From Zea mays (lineage: Eukaryota > Streptophyta > Magnoliopsida > Poales > Poaceae), in the NCBI RefSeq assembly GCF_902167145.1, contig NC_050096.1:196866566-196930565 (forward strand): a DNA stretch of 64,000 nucleotides, given 5' to 3'. This document shows, piece by piece, positions 19,601 through 30,726 of the stretch; position 1 is the stretch's first letter; every line of letters starts with the position of its first letter. The notes below the pieces were generated by a model. It ran no database searches. It saw only the letters and a program-made list of their open reading frames with translations, and had not been told where the DNA came from. Position numbers and translations under genes: made by a program.

Positions 19601-22600
19601 AAACATATAATAAAAGTGTGATCATGAATAATGTACCTTCATACCCAAAACCACATAAAGCACTAGCAAGTACTACCCAAAAAGTTCAGTGGTAAACAAG
19701 GTATAAAGATAGACAAACTAGGGTAACCTATTGGGTCCCATCAAAATTAACCTATGCAGATCATTATGATTAATCAGAACATGGCTAGGTAAAAAGAAGT
19801 GATCAAGGGCACAACTTGCCTGGGACTTGAGATTCTAGGTACCAGGATGATCTTCAGAGGACTCGTAACCTCGCGCTAGTCGTAGCAATACAAACAAACA
19901 TGGTATAGGCAAAATTAACGTCACACCAAACACAAGGATAAACTGCGCATTAATAATCTACGCGTTGCTACGAGATCGTGGGGAACGTGAACCATTAAAA
20001 TCGGAGTTACGGTTAAAGAGTCATGATTTTATAGAAGATTTATGTGATTAAAAATATTAATCTATATTATAAATTAGTTAATATAAATCATATAAGAGGT
20101 TATTCTATAAATAATTATCTCAACTTTAATCTAAGTTATAAATTGACCATAGATCATATTCTAGTAGTCTATAATGATAAGCAGTTTAAGCACACCAACC
20201 AACATCAGTTAAATATAGATCTAATTATAAAATAATGAGACATGGTATAATAAATATTGTTATTACATAGAAATTATTCGTACGAGACTAACGCAACTTG
20301 AACGGATTAAATCAGAATCATAGATTTTAAGTTATGAATTTCTAATGATTTTATGTATTTTGCACAAGATTAAATAGGATATAAATTTAAATGTAACTTT
20401 CATGTCAAAACAGTGGCACTAACTGATAAACAATAATATTACAAAATTATAGGAATTGGAATGGATTAATTTGGACTCAATATGGATTTTCTATGAATTA
20501 AATAAGATTCTGGAATTATTTTAACACTAGAAATCATTTTCTAATTGAATTTCTGAATTTGCTCTGATTCTGGACTGTGCGCATAAAAACAAAGAAATGC
20601 AGGGGTCTCTACGAAACAATCCCGAGGCTCAGACAACAGTGCTCGGGACGGTGGGTTGGTTTCTGTATTCTGTAGGGGCTCATATGCAAATGTACGGGAT
20701 CGAAGGGGTATCGTGGAGTCTGGGTCGTCCGATCTAATCCTAGCCGCCCAACAAGGATCCGATGGTTGCGAGCTCTCCTCCCCAACCCGGCTGGCCAGAT
20801 CTGATCACGGCCGTTAATCACTAAATCCATGGCCCAGGGATCGTCTTCTACCTTGGCTGCTACTGCTTCTCAGTACGTACGTGATACCGGCCTACGGCCT
20901 CTACCGTAGATACCACACGGTGGCAACCAAGGCATGGGAGAGGAGGGACTCACCGCTTAAAGGCAGAGCCGACCGACGACGGAACGCGGTGCGCAGCGAG
21001 GCACAGGAGCCAAACGCCGACAAGCATAGGATTCGCGGCGGCGGATGAAATCCTAATTACCCAGCGCTCTATACTCTAATCCGAAGAGTACTAATCGTAG
21101 CGCAGATAAAGCCGAATTTAGGGAGGGAGCCATACCGAGCATCGATCAGAAACTATCATGGAGACGATGTCCCACGGCTCCGCGCGGACGCGACGAAATC
21201 AACGAGAATCAGCCGTTCGCCCCTGTCCCTCCGAGCTCAGAGTCGACCTTGATTGATTACAATCCCCGCGCAGCTTCCGCCACGGTTTGGTGATGGCGAA
21301 TACCTCCCCTTGATCGCGAGTAGTGGATCGATGGGACCACAGAAAAGTTAATGGAGATATATATATCCTAGACCGATTCTGTCGGAGGTAGTTAAGCTAC
21401 CAGCCAAGCTACGTTACGGAGAAGGCATGGATGATGTCATCCCTGACGTCAGCACGATGTCATCACCCGGCTAGCAAATAAAAATAATGATATTCCTAAT
21501 AATAATAATAAAAAAGAAAAACCTAATACTACTTTGGGCTTCGGCCGATATGAGAGAGAGAATAAAAAAATGGGCAACGTCTACCATGTGAGTTGTTTTT
21601 CTTTTCTTTTATTCCTTGATTTTCTTATCTCATTTTCTTGTTTTTGTTTTATCTTCGTTTTCTTTCTCTCCATTTGAACCAATTTCAAATTTCTATTATT
21701 CAATTCAAATCCTAGTTTGGAGTCACTGTTTTAATTTCAAAATGCACAACCAAAATTTCAGCATGAATACAACTATTGTTATTTGTTTATATATATACAC
21801 TTAGTATATAAAAAAACTATATATATATATATATATATTATGAATAAAACACATAGTCAATATACTCTACTATTATTTCTCGAATAACTAAAGTCTTAGA
21901 ATTCCCTACTAATATTCTTGTAATCTAATAAAGAGCTAGCTAAACTTCTTAAAGTATTATTCAGGGTTTACACCTTACCTCCCCCCAGCTAGCTACAACT
22001 TGTCAGTTGAGGAGAGAACAAAGATTTGCAAATGTTTGCGTGGGGTCAAAGTGCCCACAGGTTTCTCATCCAATATCAGCAGACTAGTCAGGATGAAGGA
22101 CTTGTCTCTATTTGGCTACAACTCTCATGACTGCCATGTGATGATGACGGTGTTCCTCCCAATTGCGGTAAGAGCCCTCGAAACAGAGCATGTCAAAGTT
22201 GTCATCACACGCTTGTGTTAATTTTTCAATGCGGTTTCACAAAAAGTAATAGCTTTAGAAGACTTGGACTATCTAAAGGCATACATCATCGAGACTATGT
22301 GCAAGCTTGAAATGTGTTTTCCTCCATCATTTTTTGATATGCAAGTACACCTAATCATACATCTCGTGGATCAGATAAAAATATTAGGGCCACTATATTT
22401 ACATCATATGTTTCAGTTGGAGCGATACCTGGGAGTATTAAAAGGTTATGTGCGAAATCGCGCTCACCCAGAGGGTTCAATCATGGAGGGATACACTACA
22501 GAAGAAGTGATTGAGAGCTGTATAGATTACATCAGTGACGGAACAATGATAGGTGTGCCTGTACCTAAACATGAGGGTAAACTATGTGGGAGAGGGAGAA

Positions 22601-23400
22601 TGGGCAAGAAAACTTTTCGCGTTGAGGATTACAAGCTAGTACATTGTGCTCATGGTAGTGTACTACAACATCTCACGATAGCCGAGCCTTACATAGAGGA
22701 ACACCTGAATGAGCTTCGTAAAGAAAATCAGAACCGCACAGAGGACTGGATCATGAGGGAGCACAAACATCGTTTCAGCGAATGGTTAATGGACAAAAAC
22801 ATCCCATTCGGAGACTATTCGGATGAGAAAACAATGAAGAATTTGGCTTCTGGGCCATCGTGTTTTGTGACATCATGGCAAGCATATGACATCAATGGGT
22901 ACACATTCTACACTAAATCAAAAGACATGAAAAGTGTTGCACAAAATAGCGGTGTTCGTATCGATGCTTTTGACCTACATGGACAGAAGACCACATATTT
23001 TGGATTCATAGAGGAAATATGGGAACTTGATTATGGCCCAAGCATGAAAATACCCTTGTTTAAGTGCCAATGGGTACAACATCCCGTGGGGGTGATAGTG
23101 GATAACTACGGACTCACACTGGTAGACTTAAAGAAAGTAGGATATAAAGATGACCCGTGGGTTCTCGCCGAATGTGTTGCACAAGTGTTCTATGTACTCG
23201 ATCCAGCAGATGAGAAGATGCATGTAGTTATTTCTGGAAAGCAAAAAATTGTTGGAGTTGAGAATGTGGGAGACCAAGATGAGGAATACAATAAGTACGA
23301 AGAGATGTTCGTCTTTAACGGTCCAGAGAGAATCAAGCGTGTGGAAAAAAAAATTGATAAGAACTTAAAGCCATACATGCGGAAAAATGGTAGTTCATGA
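16642..23400 (+). pseudogene. CACTA-1 tnpD-like transposase (Transposase_21), split by a solo LTR
   Basis: Joining 16642-18581 to 21978-23400 gives one frame of 1,120 codons. Domains in order: N-terminal Transpos_assoc zinc-binding type (WMYNVPRPHPSYIRNLRSFI ... CPCIDCDNK), Transposase_21/TNP2 core (FALGTDGMNPFG near residue 368, YNLPSWLCHKRKYIMLTILI, HSIDLMHVTKNVFDSIIGTL), a DUF4218-like part (SHDCHVMMTVFLPIAVR ... LERYLGVLKGYVRNRAHPEG) and a DUF4216-like part (FGFIEEIWELDY ... DPWVLAECVAQVFYVLDP). It would catalyse excision and integration. Lesions are the LTR insertion at 18582 (duplication CCTTA) and TAA at 22219-22221 (codon 728, Tyr in the sibling). The start ATG at 16642 gives MDRGWMY, the usual beginning. 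Confidence 0.93.
18582..21972 (+). mobile_element. Solo LTR, Del/Tekay-like (3,391 bp)
   Basis: Starts TGTCACACCCGGATTTTAGG and ends TCAGGGTTTACA. The 5-bp duplication CCTTA is present at 18577-18581 and 21973-21977, and the uninterrupted site is seen in CACTA-2 (about 60882). There is no internal region, so this is a solo LTR left by recombination between two LTRs. The interior is AT-rich with a GC-rich part near 20600-21300 and a (TA)n tract near 21820-21840. Confidence 0.95.
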
Positions 23401-23828
23401 AAAATTGTATGAATCAAATTGTATTTGTTATCATGTATGATCGACTATGAATTGTGGTTGCCAATTAATTTAAAATCTCCCTAGTTATCTATGTGTGCTA
23501 TTATAATTCATTTAAATTGTATTTGCATATTATTGTTAAAAATTAAATATTAATTCATTTAAATTGTATTTGCATATTTCTGTTAAAAATTAAAATTATT
23601 TTCATATTTAAATTGTATTTTCATATTTTTACAATCACAGACGGTTTTGTCTTAGGGTCCGCTTGTGAAAAGGATAGAGCATCACAGGCGGTCCTAAACA
23701 AAAACCGCTTGTGATACTATTACATCACAGGCGTACTAAACCGCCTGGGACATCACAGGCGGTTTTCTAACCGAACCGCCTGTGATGTAAAAATCCTACC
23801 GCTTGTATAGAGCCAAATTGTACTAGTG
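23401..23828. repeat. 3' flank and right subterminal repeats of CACTA-1
   Basis: After the tnpD stop there is an AT-rich tail with repeated TTCATTTAAATTGTATTTGC units. From 23633 there are subterminal copies of ATCACAGGCGGT / ACCGCCTGTGATGT up to the terminus. A polyadenylation region for tnpD is probably here. Confidence 0.75.
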
Positions 23829-24034
23829 AAGCAATGAACACAACATATGTAGGTCAACTAAAAGATGCACGCCTAAAGGCTAGAGCAGGGACGCATGATA
23901 CTGGATCCAGGTCCATCAGTACTGTATAGTCACTAGGAACACGTATGGATCTAAACTTTTGTTTGGAACAATATATAACGAACTAAATTGGGTACAACGC
24001 AAAGTAAAGTAGCTACTATATGCAGTTCCCCTTG

Positions 24035-24108
24035 GTTTCACGTAGTTTCACTTGAACACGTTGTGTACATAGTTTCACGTAGTTTCACTTGAACACATTG
24101 TGTACATA
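24035..24108. repeat. 37-bp direct tandem duplication
   Basis: GTTTCACGTAGTTTCACTTG... at 24035-24071 is repeated at 24072-24108 with one change (CACG versus CACA). The hAT MITE inserted at the end of the second copy. Confidence 0.85.
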
Positions 24109-24648
24109 GAGATGGCAATGGGTAAAAATCCGCTGGTTATCACTTGTCCTTGTCCAAATCCATACCTGTGAAGAAAAAACACATTCGTTAAAAAATCAAT
24201 ACCCATAACGGATATAAAATTTTGCCCAAACCCATGTCCATGCGGGTTTCAAATACCCAACGGGTTTCCCATACCCACTAACATCAACATAAAAAATAAT
24301 TCATCATGTAAATGATAATCACTATATTAATAAGTTAGGATAAAAGAAATAAGTAATAACTAATTTTAGCTTAAACTTTATTACATGGAGTTTATTTTAC
24401 TTAGAACATATTTAATTAATAATATTATAAGACATATTTATAAGATATGTTGATTTTTAAGGCGGGTTTTAAAACCCCATGGGTTTACGGGTATGGGTAG
24501 TGGAAGAACAAACTCATGCCCACATACCTGTTTGGGTTTCTATTTAAACCTATTAATAAACCCATGAGTAGAGAAATTTGCCCAAACCCATACCAATAGA
24601 GTAAAAACTAATCAAGTTTCGGATAGCGGGTACCCATTGCCATCTCTA
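24107..24648. mobile_element. hAT-type MITE (542 bp)
   Basis: Termini TAGAGATGGCAATGGGTA and TACCCATTGCCATCTCTA are perfect inverted repeats. The 8-bp flanks are TGTGTACA (24099-24106) and TGTGTACG (24649-24656), 7 of 8 identical, as expected for hAT. The interior is AT-rich with several CCCATACCC-like stretches and no coding capacity. Confidence 0.9.
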
Positions 24649-24656
24649 TGTGTACG

Positions 24657-25001
24657 CGAGCAATGCGCGCATGTTAGTATGTTACACACCAAAGACCTCT
24701 TGGAAAATTACAGCATTTTGTGCATTGGTTAGATACGATTGGATGCAGCAGAGACAAGAAAACCACCAACAAGACACCAAGAGTGCAGAGTTTTTTTGGC
24801 ACAGCTAATGTTTGCTCTCACTTCAACAAGCAAAATACGCGTAGAAATCCCACCAGCAAAGAGATCGCTTGAGTGAGTGGAACAACCTGATATGCAGCAC
24901 AGTAGGTTGTAAACTAGTCAGGCGGATCTCCTGGACCTTTCAGATCATATAACTCAAGTTGCAGTAGCCAACTCACCGTGTATCTACCACTGTGAGTGCC
25001 A
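24657..25001. other. 3' flank of the host gene
   Basis: No gene. Ordinary-composition DNA immediately downstream (minus strand) of the host gene stop codon at 25002-25004; the 3' untranslated region of that gene is expected here. Confidence 0.5.
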
Positions 25002-25363
25002 TCACAAAGGAACAACGTAAGGCATAGCAACTACATCGGCAGCGTCGATTAGCTGCGCGTCAGACCAAACTTGGCGTGGTTCCGCATCCTCAAGCCTCGC
25101 TGTTTTCCGCCTACCATGGTCCGCGGGAAACAACCAGCTCTGATCAATGTACTCTGATAAGTCATGTGTTGAAGGTACGCGGTGCACTCGGCTCAGATAC
25201 TTGGTATCAGGGTGAGGTTGCTTCAGGTAACTTCTGTTACCCTCATAACCAGATGAAGGAACTGAAGGCGTCTGCTCCTCTGAATAACAAGAGCCAGTGA
25301 TGCCATTGTTGTAGCTATGCTAGCACGTGTGCTGACCTGTATCACAAGTATTCAGCCCAATTA

Positions 25364-25765
25364 GGCCCTGTTTGTTTCAGATTATAATCTCTCCAGATTA
25401 TATAATCCAGCGCAAATAATCCAGTAGGTAAACAAACACCTAGATTATGGGTTCAGATTATATAATCTAAACCGCAGATTATGATAATCTCATAATCTCC
25501 TCAAAAATAGCTTATTTGAGATTATTTTGGTAAAAGACTCTACTCATGGTTATGTAAATATAAATTACAATATATGCCATCTTTTTTTTCTCACCTCAAA
25601 TAAATAAATAAGGGTATTGTTGTTTTTGTGAATAATCTACATGTGTATAATCTAAACTATCAAACAACTACATATAGATTATAATATATCTAGATTATAA
25701 TTTGGATTATATAATTTAGATTATAATCTAGATTATATAATCTATAAGCTGAAACAAACATGCTC
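25364..25765. mobile_element. Tourist-like PIF/Harbinger MITE (402 bp)
   Basis: Left end GGCCCTGTTTGTTTCAG, right end complement GAGCATGTTTGTTTCAG, flanked by TTA at 25361-25363 and 25766-25768. The interior is rich in AGATTATAATCT-type palindromes. It lies in the last intron of the host gene. Confidence 0.9.
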
Positions 25766-25970
25766 TTAGTCCTGTAGAAGAATGCCGTGTGATCCACTGT
25801 GGATGTGGTGATAATTTCTCGTCCACACAAGTACGGTTGGAAACCGATATTGTTGGCAGCCTATTTGTTCTCAGACTGTGTTCTGCCAAGTGCCAACATA
25901 GTCCAAATAAGACTCAAAACAAGTAAAATTTCAATACTACTGCTTCAGTGCTTTTAGCATGTTTGTGATA

Positions 25971-27015
25971 CTAGCTGAATGCCCGTGCGTTGCAACGGGA
26001 ATATATAATACCAGTATACTACGATAACTTATATACAAAATATGTGGTATACCGTTATGAGAAAATGTTTCATAATCAATTTATGATTCTGGCCATACAT
26101 AAATTTTGTTATTTATAATCTATCTGTTTTACCACTACATTGCAACCATCAGTATCATGCAGACTTCGATATATATCACGATTTGTATGGTCTCATTATT
26201 GGAGAGCACGTTTCACACATACCGGAAGAAATTCCCTCGTACATCGTTAGTCATCGGAGACGTACCACCATACGCTTTTGCTTAAAAAAAGGTAAGTGTG
26301 TGTGTTTGCAAGACTAATGGTCAAACATCGTATAACCATAAAGTTAGAATACTATATTAATATATTAAATAAATTAATCCAATAGACATAGATTAACCCA
26401 ATTAACATAGGATAAATAAATATCTAATTATAAAAGTATAAAACATGGTATAATCAATGTTGTTATTGCGTAGTAAATATTCATACGAGACTAACACAAC
26501 TGGAACGGTTCAATTTAGAATTAAAATGGGGAAGTTACGAATTTCCAAAGTTTCTATGTATTTGATATAGGATTAATTAGGAAATTAATTTTATTGTTGT
26601 TTTCATGACAAAACAGAGGTATTATGTGATAAAAAATAATATTATAGAATTATAGAAATTGGAATGAACTCATTTGGATTTAATATGAAATTTCCATGAA
26701 TTAAATCGGTTTTTGCAATTATTTTTAAACTAAAAATCAATTTCTAAACTCCTTTTCCCTAGGAAACGAGAGCTCAAGCTATAAATATTTTTCTAGACTC
26801 AGTGAGCATACAGAGTGGACGACGGGTTAAACACAAATAAAGTCTTAGTTGAAGTTGTATACAATTCAACATGAGTCACATTGGCTAGAGGATGGAAGGC
26901 TAGACATTCTACTCAATAGATTCAAGGTTCAATCTCTAAGCAGCCACGATTTAATTTTTTTTCTGCGCGTGGAACGGGGAGGGCAGAACGGCAGACTACT
27001 CTTACCTTCTTAATA
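25971..27015. mobile_element. Unclassified grass repeat with TGCCCGTGCGTTGCAACGGG end
   Basis: Begins ACTAGCTGAATGCCCGTGCG and ends near TTAATATAGTATAGATTATG. I recognise this pair of ends as a common dispersed grass repeat but cannot name its class or find a secure duplication. It lies in the last intron of the host gene and contains a segment shared with Del-like LTRs (26400-26760). Confidence 0.5.
26400..26760 (+). repeat. Segment homologous to the Del/Tekay-like LTR interior
   Basis: Reads colinearly with 20205-20520 of the solo LTR. Shared stretches include ACATGGTATAAT, GTTATTRC, TACGAGACTAACRCAACT, CATGAYAAAACAG and ATAATATTA. The same module appears inverted at about 6091-6310. Divergence is obvious, so the sharing is old. 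Confidence 0.75.
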
Positions 27016-28221
27016 TAGTATAGATTATGAACTAAATGACCATAGAAAAGGAGGCAGAAAAGGTCATTGGCTACTCCATATAAAAGGCACTCACCAGAAA
27101 ACACAAAGGAAGGACAGAAAATGAGCTTACCGTGTAGAGAGCTATTAGGGTGAAAGTTTTCCATTTTCCTGATATCTGAAGTGGATTTTTGCTCATTATT
27201 AAGATAGTCCAAACGCACCAGATTATAGACCTTGCCCTTGCTTGCACCAAGATCTTCATGTTTCTGCTCATTGACAGTGCCAATTTTCTCCACTCCTTTC
27301 TCTTCATTTTTGCATTCGGTCTTTCTTTTCTTTACAGCGCTATCTCTATCTTTGCCTTCAAGGCCTTCACGATAATTACCATTTGCCTTCCCTACAACTG
27401 CTCCATCTTTATTTCGTGCAAATTGCCAATCCATCTTGCAACGGAAATTGTTAGCACTTTGATTTTCCTCCCCCCATACCTTTCGTGCTACTGCTGTCAT
27501 TTTTCACGTTTGCGGAAGGGACAGAAATGTCAGGATCTTGCCCTTTTTCTTCTGTTCTCTGAAAAGTACTTGGGTTATGTGTGACTCTGCCAGCTGCAGT
27601 ATGTACACCTTTAGAGCTTCTTTGTGTATCAGAATTACCGTGGCTTACACCAACTCCATTACAATTGTACCTTCCTCTGGAATGCATTTCAACTGATCTA
27701 TCTTGAAGGCTCTTCCCATTCTTCATTTCAGTTTTAGAATCAATGCCCCTGCCCATTCCTTTTTTATTGGCTTGAGCTATACTATCACTCTTTTGCACCA
27801 TGTGATTGTCTTCTGTTGCTTGTGCAGATTTCTTGACCATACTCAGTATTGTTATACTACCAAGCAAATTCCTTTCCTTCTCTTTAGCACCTGTACTACC
27901 AATGCTATCAGTGCTCCAAGGAAGCAACTCAGTATTGTTATATTTGTGATCTGTATGATCTCCTTGACCAATAACTCGGTTAACCAACTCATCAGCTCGT
28001 ATAGTATCTTTGGCTGATTTAGGCCGTCCATTTTCTTCTGGTTTTCTATGTCTTGAAGTTTGGTTTCTGTCTTTATATATGTCCTTGTTCTTTTTCCTCT
28101 CTCCACACTTTACTCTTTTGTGTTCCTTGTTGTGTTTCTATTTCCTATGATTTCTACCCTTTTTTGTTTCTTCTTTCCCCCTATCCTTTGCCTTTCTGTG
28201 CTTCTTATCCTTGTGCTTTTC

Positions 28222-29768
28222 CTGAGACAAGTGGCTCATAACCAATACCACTAAATTCACTATACAGAACACACATTCAATACCGACAGTTCTTCCTATC
28301 CTCTCAGTACATGCTAAGAAAATAAAACTATCACTCATTGCATTTTTAGACATGATCATCAGATTGCAGGTACGGTTCTCATCAAGGACATATATGTTAC
28401 TTCAGGCTTCATGATTGAGCGAGCCATGCTGAAATAATTTGAATCAGGAAATACGATCCAAACCAAAATATGTTCAGGCATATCAAATTGAAAAGTTATT
28501 TATGTCATTTAGTTTATATCAAAAATATTACACGCCATGCTCTTGTACTTCCAGGTTAACCCAACCACAGTAGCAAGGTGCAGTAATAGTAGAATGAAGG
28601 AACAAGTCATAGCCTATGAAATGTTCAGAAATTTAGGCAATGGTAAAGGGTGGGGTCAACTCAGGTAATGATTTAGTACACAACAAAAAAATGTGAAAAG
28701 TACTGCAGAAATTCTGATCAAATCCTACTGTAGAATGGTGGTTTTCATACAGTACATGACCAAGTAGGCAAGTACTAACAAAAAAAAAATAACAAATAGG
28801 ATACACAACCAAGTGCTAACAAAAAATTAACATGTAGGGATGTCAGCATGTGGTTGATGAGGACGTACATACTATTAATCAGTATTTCTTAATCATCCCA
28901 CATAGCTGAGACCTGAAGCTGTATAAATATCTTAAGTGAAAGAATGCTGTTTATCATAGCATATGATGCACAATTTATCTATACAAAAATGTGAAAGAAA
29001 TGTGGATTTGAAATAAAGGTAGCAATACGCAGATCAGGTCAACATGTGTCTTTCTCAGACATATGGAAAAGTGTACAGAAAAAACAACTGTCCATATTTT
29101 CCAGGTTTTATGGATTTATATCACCAAAGAAGCAAAAAAAAAGTAGTGCCCCCCCTCTGCCCCGAGAAGGTGTTTAAGAAATATGTCAAAGAAGCATGGT
29201 CCTTCCCAGCTGCTCTTTTTCCTCCCAAAACACATTGGTAATTCTATGTTGCTTTGTGACATCTAACACTTTCAAAACTAGTAGTCTATTAATACTGTTA
29301 TTAACTCAAAGTATATTGTGTCACTGTGTGTTCCTCCAAGATATAGCCTTTCTTATGTTTGCCATGTTTTCCCTCCCAAATATTTGATTCACTGAATAAC
29401 ATTTAGTAGAATAAGTGCAGTTGGGTGGTTTATAGGAGCACCGTGCTTGTATCCATGATATACTAACTGTGTTGATTAACTATGTACTTCCTATGTTCCA
29501 AATTACAAGACGTTATGGCTTTTCCATGATCTTCACTATATATCTAGACATATCTAGGTGTGTAGCAAAAGCTATTGTGTCTAGAAAAGCCAGAACGTCA
29601 TATAATTTGGAACGGAGGAAATGGTACATACAACATTCTTGTGATTTAAAGGACAAAGGATGACATCAATATGGTGAGTGCAACAGCTTCTGAACGAGAT
29701 CAATTGTTTAATGAATCATAAAATTGCAGTCTTTTTGGCAAATGATCTAAGGGGCACAGAGTATGAAC
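28222..29768 (-). other. First intron of the host gene
   Basis: GT at 29768-29767 and CAG at 28224-28222. AT-rich, containing a Stowaway-like MITE at 29487-29624. The small frames inside (for example 29044-29241) have no recognisable homology. Confidence 0.6.
29487..29624. mobile_element. Stowaway-like Mariner MITE (138 bp)
   Basis: Ends CTTCCTATGTTCCAAATTA and TAATTTGGAACGGAGGAAATGG are imperfect inverted repeats of the CTCCCTCCGTTCC type, flanked by TA on both sides (29485-29486, 29625-29626). It lies in intron 1 of the host gene. Confidence 0.82.
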
Positions 29769-29852
29769 CTTTCTCAGCAAATCCATGCGATGTTCCTCAC
29801 TACTGGGTCTTGATTCAGACCCTGGCGGCGGGAACGGGAAGCACCTCGACAT

Positions 29853-30055
29853 CGTGCCACGCCTAGTAGTGGATGTACAATGAGATTGAAGAATCCCCAG
29901 CGCGGCAGTTCAACTAGATCCCCGGACATGCACCTCGCACCCCTCTCGTCCACCATATCCCAACTGGTAGCACCTTGGGGCCGAAGCCGGCGCAGAGGCA
30001 CACCACCGGCGCACCAAACACTGGAATCAAATCCTGATTTGTGCCGCTGCAACGG
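29853..30055 (-). promoter_or_regulatory. Remaining 5' flank / 5' UTR of the host gene
   Basis: 203 bp of GC-rich sequence between the host ATG and the retroelement LTR at 30056. No TATA box is apparent in it. If the gene is expressed, its promoter is either this short piece or has been pushed away by the insertion. Confidence 0.45.
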
Positions 30056-30535
30056 TGTTGGGACGAAGTCGAACACGCTACCCTTCGCGTGAAGCCTTCG
30101 TCGCCTCCCTACACCAACGAAGGCGAGATGATCGGCACGGTTGCCCTTCGTCCTCTATATTGCAAGACGAAGGCCAGACTCCAACGAAGTCTGCTAGTCC
30201 CACGTCCTCATCTCACCCGGAGGCCCACGTGGAATTCGGTCGACTGTAACGGGCCCCGCGTGGACAAGCGTGTTACGGGCCTAATCTGTAATAGCTTTTG
30301 TTTAATGACGGTCTGTAACCACACTTTATGGGAATATTCTGGGGATAATCCGGGTACCCGAGGGCATAAACGTCCTTGCCTTGGGACGTTAGACACTTGA
30401 GTACCTATAAATACCCCCGTATAATGCCCTTGAGATACGAGATTAACAGAGCAATTGTCATCACACGTTAAACTTTGCTTGCACTCTTTCCACTTCCCCG
30501 TTGGATCCGCTTGCCTAGGAGAGCAAGTTCCAACA
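30056..30535 (+). repeat. 5' LTR (480 bp) of the gag-deleted Tat-type element
   Basis: TGTTGGGACGAAG ... GTTCCAACA. A TATA box (CCTATAAATACC, about 30402) and a T-rich, CTTTCC-containing leader follow. The preceding 5 bases, AACGG (30051-30055), are the presumed target duplication. Confidence 0.87.
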
Positions 30536-30555
30536 TTTGGCGCCCACCGTGGGGC
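30536..30555 (+). other. Primer binding site
   Basis: TTTGGCGCCCACCGTGGGGC follows the LTR end directly; the TGGCGCC core is usual for Tat/Athila-type elements. Confidence 0.8.
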
Positions 30556-30576
30556 GCTACGAACAAACCACCCGCG

Positions 30577-30675
30577 ATGGCACCCAAGAGAGCTAGTTCG
30601 AAGGCAGCCCCATCCATCGACGAAGCAGCGAAGGCAGCGCTGCTAGCCGAGAAAAAGAAAAGCCCTCGCAGATAA
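30577..30675 (+). pseudogene. gag N-terminal remnant
   Basis: About 32 codons, MAPKRASSKAAPSIDEAAKA ... KKKSPRR, then stop. The sequence continues without a break into a Lys-rich stub and then into RT (SFITPFDTYCFIRMLEGLKN) at about 30727, so essentially all of gag, protease and the RT fingers are missing. The deletion junction lies between about 30676 and 30727. Confidence 0.7.
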
Positions 30676-30726
30676 CACCCCCAAGAAGACTGCGAAGACG
30701 AAGCTCTCAGCAAGAGACAGCACTAG

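Larger units (their letters stand above)
8829..23828 (+). mobile_element. CACTA-1: En/Spm-type DNA transposon (15.0 kb including a nested solo LTR)
   Basis: The left end reads CACTACTACAGG (8829) and the right end ...TTGTACTAGTG (23828), complement CACTAGTACAA. The flanking 3-bp duplication AAG is present on both sides (8826-8828, 23829-23831). Subterminal arrays of ACATCACAGGCGGT lie inside both ends. It carries a minus-strand tnpA-like/Ulp1 gene, a plus-strand tnpD-like gene, a central palindromic promoter, B3-like hairpins and captured fragments. Without the solo LTR it is about 11.6 kb. A sibling, CACTA-2, is at 41956-62782. Both main genes are broken, so it would need help in trans. Confidence 0.95.
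25002..29852 (-). pseudogene. Host gene: lysine-rich MSRCFPFPPPG-type nuclear-like protein, apparently degraded
   Basis: Exon 1 (29852-29769) encodes MSRCFPFPPPGSESRPSSEE and ends LLRK before GT. Exon 2 starts at 28221 after CAG with EKHKDKKHRKAKDRGKEE and runs to about 27131 (donor GTAAGC); it is Lys/Glu/Ser-rich (KEKERNLLG, AVKKRKTECKNEEKG). The last exon (25314-25002) encodes QPHPDTKYLSRVHRVPS ... QVWSDAQLIDAADVVAMPYV, then stop. This order matches a conserved plant family often labelled 'myb-like protein X'; the function is unknown and the charge suggests a nuclear role. Lesions: in-frame TAG at 28140-28138, a frame change at a G6 run near 27470, and splice phases that do not close in a simple three-exon model. 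MITEs sit in both introns. A retroelement is inserted 204 bp upstream of the ATG. Confidence 0.72.

Noticed and set aside
20609..20830. Minus-strand small gene in the solo LTR
   Set aside because: Lies wholly in LTR DNA with no conserved domain; no support beyond being open.
26922..27500. Intact 192-aa protein as an independent gene
   Set aside because: Its N-terminal half is the end of the host exon in a shifted frame and its C-terminal half reads into intron and repeat past the GTAAGC donor.
29044..29241. 65-codon frame between the host exons
   Set aside because: Plus strand within the minus-strand gene's first intron; no homology recognised.
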